From Deltaproteobacteria bacterium (GTDB lineage Bacteria > Myxococcota > Myxococcia > Myxococcales > 40CM-4-68-19): a stretch of DNA of 10,554 bases. Numbering within the stretch: the first letter of the stretch is position 1; each line of letters begins with the position of its first letter. Both the position numbers and the translations under genes were made by a program. Below, one piece after another: positions 6,609-10,554 of this stretch. The notes beneath the pieces were generated by a model. The model had not been told where the DNA came from. It was given only the letters and a program-made list of their open reading frames with translations, and did no database searches. The stretch is taken from contig VBLM01000321.1 of assembly GCA_005879095.1 (NCBI GenBank), positions 1-10,554 of the forward strand, read 5' to 3'.

Positions 6609-7979
6609 ATGCGCCTGCTTCCCGTCCTTCTGCTCACGGCCTGTTGGCAAAGCGCCGCCACGCCGCAGCGGCGCATTTCCCTCTCTTCCTGCCGGCTCAA
6701 GGGCACAGGCCTCCAGGCGCAGTGCGGGAAGCTGCGCGTTCCGGAAGATCGGGCGCACCCGGAAAAGCGCCAGATCGAGCTCCGGATCGCCGTGGTGCCG
6801 GCGCTCGCTCGGGCGCCCGCCGCGGACGCGCTCTTCCTTCTCGCCGGCGGTCCCGGCCAGGCGGCCACCGAGGTGATCGGCCCGCTGCTCGGCGCATTCG
6901 AACGGCTCCACCGCACACGCGACATGGTCCTCGTCGATCAGCGCGGCACCGGCTCCTCGCGCCCGTTGCGCTGCGACCTGAACGCACCGGGCGCGCCGCT
7001 CGCCGAACGGCTTCGCGCCGACGCGCTGGCCGAGGAAAAATTCCGCAAGTGCCTGGCCGACTACGACGCCGACCCGCGCTTCTACACCACCTCGATCGCG
7101 ATGCAGGACCTCGACGAGGTGCGCGACGCGCTCGGCTACGATCAGATCGACCTCTGGGGCGGGTCCTACGGTACGCGGGCGGCGCTGGTCTACCTGCGCG
7201 AGCACGGCCAGCACGCGCGCGCCGCGGTGCTCGACGGAGTGGCGCCGCCCTCGCTCAAGCTGCCGGTGACGTTCGCCCGCGATGCCCAGCGATCGATGGA
7301 CCTGCTCTTCGCGCACTGCGCCGCGGAAAAGTCGTGCAGCACCGCGTTTCCGAATCTGCAGGCGCGGTTCGAAAGTCTGCTGGCCGGATTGTCGAAGCGG
7401 CCGGCGCGCGCACACGTCGCCGATCCGCTCACCGGCGTTCCGGCCGACGTCGAGATCTCGCGCGACGTCTTCGCCGCCGGCCTGCGCGGCGTTCTCTACC
7501 AGCAGGACTTCGCCAGCCTGGCGCCGCTGATCATCGATCGCGCGGCGCGCGGCGATTTCGCGCCGTTCGTGGCCGCGACCGCCGGCCTCGATCAGGGCTT
7601 CTCGCGGACGATGAGCTTCGGGATGATGCTCTCGGTCATCTGCTCGGAAGATCTTACCGGCACGACCGGGCAGGAGATCGACGACGCGGCGAAGGGCACT
7701 TTCCTCGGGCCGAGACTTGCGCGCGAGTTCCTCAAGACCTGCGCCTTCTGGCCGCGCGGCAGGGCTCCGCCGCGCGAGGCGATCAAGTCCGACAAGCCGG
7801 TTCTGCTTCTCTCCGGCGAGCTCGATCCGGTCACGCCGCCGCGCTGGGCCGATGAAGCGCGCGCGACGCTGCCGAACAGCGCGCACTTCGTCGTCCCCGG
7901 CGTGGGCCACGGCGCGAGCGCGGAGGGCTGCGTGCCGCAGCTGATCGAGCGCTTCATCACCGACGGGTCGCTGCAGTAG
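6609..7979 (+). CDS. Lipoprotein alpha/beta-hydrolase, tripeptidyl aminopeptidase-like (S33)
   Basis: This is a 456-residue serine hydrolase of the secreted tripeptidyl-/prolyl-aminopeptidase group, which trims N-terminal residues from peptides. The start at 6609 gives MRLLPVLLLTAC, a lipoprotein signal with the lipobox cysteine at 12; an ATG at 6594 would add five residues and is also possible. AGGPG (79-83) is the oxyanion segment. GGSYG (184-188) is the nucleophile elbow with Ser186. Asp406 in GELDPVTPP and His434 in GVGHGAS complete the triad in the TAP-like C-terminal part. Cysteines 28, 39, 122, 138, 247, 253, 355, 388 and 441 could form disulfides outside the cytoplasm. Length is close to that of the family. 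It starts 31 bases from the divergent oxidase gene, so any promoters overlap coding sequence. No operon partner is obvious, since 68 bases separate it from the next gene. Substrate preference, and esterase rather than peptidase activity, cannot be settled from sequence. Confidence 0.9.
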   Translation: MRLLPVLLLTACWQSAATPQRRISLSSCRLKGTGLQAQCGKLRVPEDRAHPEKRQIELRIAVVPALARAPAADALFLLAGGPGQAATEVIGPLLGAFERLHRTRDMVLVDQRGTGSSRPLRCDLNAPGAPLAERLRADALAEEKFRKCLADYDADPRFYTTSIAMQDLDEVRDALGYDQIDLWGGSYGTRAALVYLREHGQHARAAVLDGVAPPSLKLPVTFARDAQRSMDLLFAHCAAEKSCSTAFPNLQARFESLLAGLSKRPARAHVADPLTGVPADVEISRDVFAAGLRGVLYQQDFASLAPLIIDRAARGDFAPFVAATAGLDQGFSRTMSFGMMLSVICSEDLTGTTGQEIDDAAKGTFLGPRLAREFLKTCAFWPRGRAPPREAIKSDKPVLLLSGELDPVTPPRWADEARATLPNSAHFVVPGVGHGASAEGCVPQLIERFITDGSLQ

Positions 7980-8047
7980 CTCGATCCGGCCTGTCTCAAA
8001 CCGCTGCGGCGGCCGCCGTTCTTCGTCAGCTTCGCGGGACCGCCGCC
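7980..8047 (+). other. Intergenic gap before the NatAB-like operon
   Basis: These 68 bases are the longest gap in the window. They hold a perfect 12-base inverted repeat (CGGCGGCCGCCG, 8007-8018), with no loop and only a weak T-rich stretch after it. It is a poor terminator candidate. I see no convincing -35/-10 pair. A promoter for the transporter operon may lie here or inside the hydrolase gene. Confidence 0.3.
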
Positions 8048-8778
<731 letters not shown>

Positions 8779-8782
<4 letters not shown>

Positions 8783-9951
8783 CCTTCGCCGTCTTCCGCA
8801 AGGAGCTGAAGGACCACGTGCGCGATCGGCGCTCGATGCTCTCCGGGCTGATCATGCCGGTGATCGGTCCGCTCGCGTTCCTCGGCATGTTCACGCTGAT
8901 CGCCTCCTGGATACGCCAGGACAAGCCGCTGATCGTACCGGTCGCGGGCGGCGCCAACGCGCCCAACCTGATCGCTTTTCTGCAGCGGCAGGGCGCCATC
9001 GTCGAGACCGCACCGGCTGACTTCGAAGCCCAGGTTCGCGACGGCAAGCTCGACCTCGCGCTCTCGGTCCCCGAGGATTACGGCAAGGAGTTCGAGGCCG
9101 GCCGCAGCGCGCCGGTGCAGCTCTTCGAGGACAGCTCGCGCACCAAGAGCAGGCCATCTGTCATGCGCGCGCGGCGGCTGCTGGAGATCTACGTGCGGCG
9201 GATGAGCGCGCTGCGGATGATCGCGCGCGGCGTGAGCCCGACGCTGGTCGCGCCGCTGGAAGTGACCGACCTCGATCTGGCCACCGCGGAGAAGACCGCC
9301 GCCAACGTGCTCGGCATGATGCCGCTGTTCCTCTTGATGGCGGTGTTCATGGGCGGGCTGCACCTGGCGATCGATTCGACCGCCGGCGAGCGCGAGCGCG
9401 GATCGCTCGAGCCGCTGCTGGTCAACCCCGTGCGGCGCGGCGCGGTCGCGGTGGGAAAGTGGCTGGCGGTCGTGGCCGCGGCGGTGACTGCCATCGTCGT
9501 CGCGCTGCTCGGGTTCATGCTCGCCATCGCGCGGGTGCCCCTTCAGGATTTGGGCATCAAGTTCCACCTCGGCGCGCCGGAGTTGATCGGCATGATGCTC
9601 GCGTGCGTGCCGCTCGCCTTCTTCGCCGCCGCGCTGGAGATGACCGCCGCGCTCTTCGCGCGCACCTTCAAGGAAGCGCAGACGTATCTCTCGATGATGC
9701 TGCTGGTGCCGATCATTCCCGCTGCGTTCGTCACGCTGCAGCCGATCAAGACCACGCTGCCCGCGCTGCTGGTGCCGGTGCTCGGGCAGACCCTGCTCAT
9801 GGCCGACGTCCTGCGCGGCGAGCCGCCGCCGGCTGCGTGGTTCGCGGCAGCCGCGCTCTCGGCTTCCGCCTGCGCGGCCGCGATGCTGCTCTGGACCGCG
9901 CGCCTTTTGGAGAGCGAGAAGATCGTCTTCGGCCGCGGCGCCGGCGGTTGA
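8779..9951 (+). CDS. natB: ABC-2 type permease, NatB-like
   Basis: This 390-residue membrane subunit is partner to the ATPase just upstream. The N-terminus FRKELKDHVRDRRSML is the usual cytoplasmic lead-in of NatB-type permeases. A first helix at about 20-45 is followed by a large loop outside the cytoplasm (about 46-185). Five hydrophobic segments then begin near residues 190, 230, 270, 300 and 350. GERERGSLEPLLVNPVRR, between the second and third helices, is the conserved cytoplasmic coupling stretch of the ABC-2 family. Length agrees with NatB (just under 400). The protein probably forms a homodimer with two ATPases and exports an ion, drug or lipid-like compound; the substrate is not readable from sequence. 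The start at 8779 is supported by the ATGA overlap and an AGGGG site. The gene ends 3 bases before the stop of a convergent gene. Confidence 0.92.
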
Positions 9952-9954
9952 TCC

Positions 9955-10545
9955 CTATTTTCGGGCGCGTTTCTTCGCGGCCGACTTCTTCCGCGGCGCT
10001 GCACGGCGCGCGGCTTTTCTTGCCGGCTTTCTCGCGGCCGCTTTTTTCGCCGGCTTGTGAGCGCCGCGCCGCGACTTGCGCTCTTCGCGGCGGCCCCACG
10101 CGGTCGCCAGCGCGCGCGGCGGCGGCGACTTGGCCGCGCCCGCTTTGCCGCCCTTGGCAAAATAGCGCGCGAGCGGTTTCAGGTAATGCTCCATCCAGCC
10201 TTTTTCGTATTTCTTCACCTGGCTGGGCGGCAGCTCGGCGTGGCGGATGCGCACGCGCGTCCCGCCGCGCGCCGCCTCGAACTCGATCACCACGCGCGAG
10301 TCGCGATATTCGGGCGGGAATTCGCTGGTGCGCCAGGTCTGCACGATCCGCTTGCCAGGGTCGACGCCGAGCAGGATTCCGTGGATGTATCCTTCCCAGG
10401 CGGTGAACCGGCCGCCGCTCCAAGGCTCGACGATGGCCTCGCCGCCGCCGGTGAACGCCGCGTGCTCTTTCGCGTCCAGCCAGGCCGAGAAAACGCGCTG
10501 CGGTTCCGCGGCGACGATCATCTCGAGCTCGAAAGAATCCGGCAT
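9955..10545 (-). CDS. SRPBCC/AHSA1-domain protein with Lys/Arg/Ala-rich tail
   Basis: This is a 196-residue protein in two parts. Residues 1-130 form an AHSA1-like START/SRPBCC fold: an opening MPDSFELEMIVAAEPQRVFSAW, then GGRFTAW, then DPGKRIVQTWR (62-72), then GGTRVRIRHAELP (94-106) and a closing helix GWMEHYLKPLARYF. The fold binds small hydrophobic ligands in a pocket, and roles vary widely. Residues about 131-196 are low complexity and very basic. From about 154 the chain is almost only Lys, Arg, Ala and Pro (KPAKKAAARKPARKAARRA and so on), like the tail of histone H1 or AlgP-type proteins, so binding to DNA or RNA is plausible by inference. The tail is encoded in the same open frame, without a frameshift. 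ATG 10545 is the natural start; the window ends 9 bases upstream, so promoter and upstream neighbours are not visible. Confidence 0.87.
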   Translation of the reverse strand: MPDSFELEMIVAAEPQRVFSAWLDAKEHAAFTGGGEAIVEPWSGGRFTAWEGYIHGILLGVDPGKRIVQTWRTSEFPPEYRDSRVVIEFEAARGGTRVRIRHAELPPSQVKKYEKGWMEHYLKPLARYFAKGGKAGAAKSPPPRALATAWGRREERKSRRGAHKPAKKAAARKPARKAARRAAPRKKSAAKKRARK

Positions 10546-10554
10546 CCGGTCCCC

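Noticed and set aside
5318..7910. Very long open frames on both strands across the oxidase and hydrolase genes (about 790-845 codons)
   Set aside because: Their translations are Arg/Ala-rich low-complexity chains with no domain, as expected for shadow frames in GC-rich DNA. The oxidase and hydrolase frames carry complete motif sets.
8007..8018. 12-base inverted repeat as intrinsic terminator
   Set aside because: It has no loop and no real T-run, and such G/C palindromes arise often by chance at this base composition.

Overview
The window is about 10.5 kb of very GC-rich DNA, roughly 70% G+C by eye. It is densely coding, with short gaps and repeated ATGA stop/start overlaps. Lipoprotein hydrolases, paired M16 peptidases, a NatAB-type exporter and a Lys/Arg/Ala-rich C-terminal tail would fit a myxobacterium-like (Myxococcota/Deltaproteobacteria) or similar soil bacterium. 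That placement is inferred from style, not from a marker gene. I see no rRNA, tRNA, CRISPR array, insertion sequence or phage gene. No gene-free stretch exceeds about 70 bases.

Layout: (1) positions 1-5028, plus strand, one tightly coupled operon. It holds the 3' part of an M16 peptidase, a second M16 peptidase that is a lipoprotein without the zinc motif, an ABC transporter ATPase fused to a six-helix permease, and a membrane-anchored protein of unknown function. The ATPase part of the fusion is broken: about 16 residues carrying the ABC signature are missing and the frame shifts at the same point. (2) 6577-5030, minus strand, a two-gene operon: an FAD amine oxidase followed 9 bases later by an Imm53-type immunity protein with no toxin in view. 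(3) 6609-7979, plus strand, a secreted lipoprotein alpha/beta-hydrolase of the tripeptidyl-aminopeptidase type, divergent from the oxidase. (4) 8048-9951, plus strand, an intact NatA/NatB-type ABC exporter. (5) 10545-9955, minus strand, an AHSA1/SRPBCC-domain protein with a histone-H1-like basic tail.

How they may work together: region 1 joins envelope M16 peptidases to an ABC-2 exporter and an anchored envelope protein, so it may process and move a peptide or envelope substrate, if the exporter is functional at all. Regions 2 to 5 look like independent small units of ordinary genome content. The points most worth a second look are the lesion in the fused ABC gene, the orphan Imm53 gene coupled to an oxidase, the SRPBCC protein with a chromatin-like tail, and the unknown protein at 4003-5028. 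I did not find a clearly new multi-gene system.
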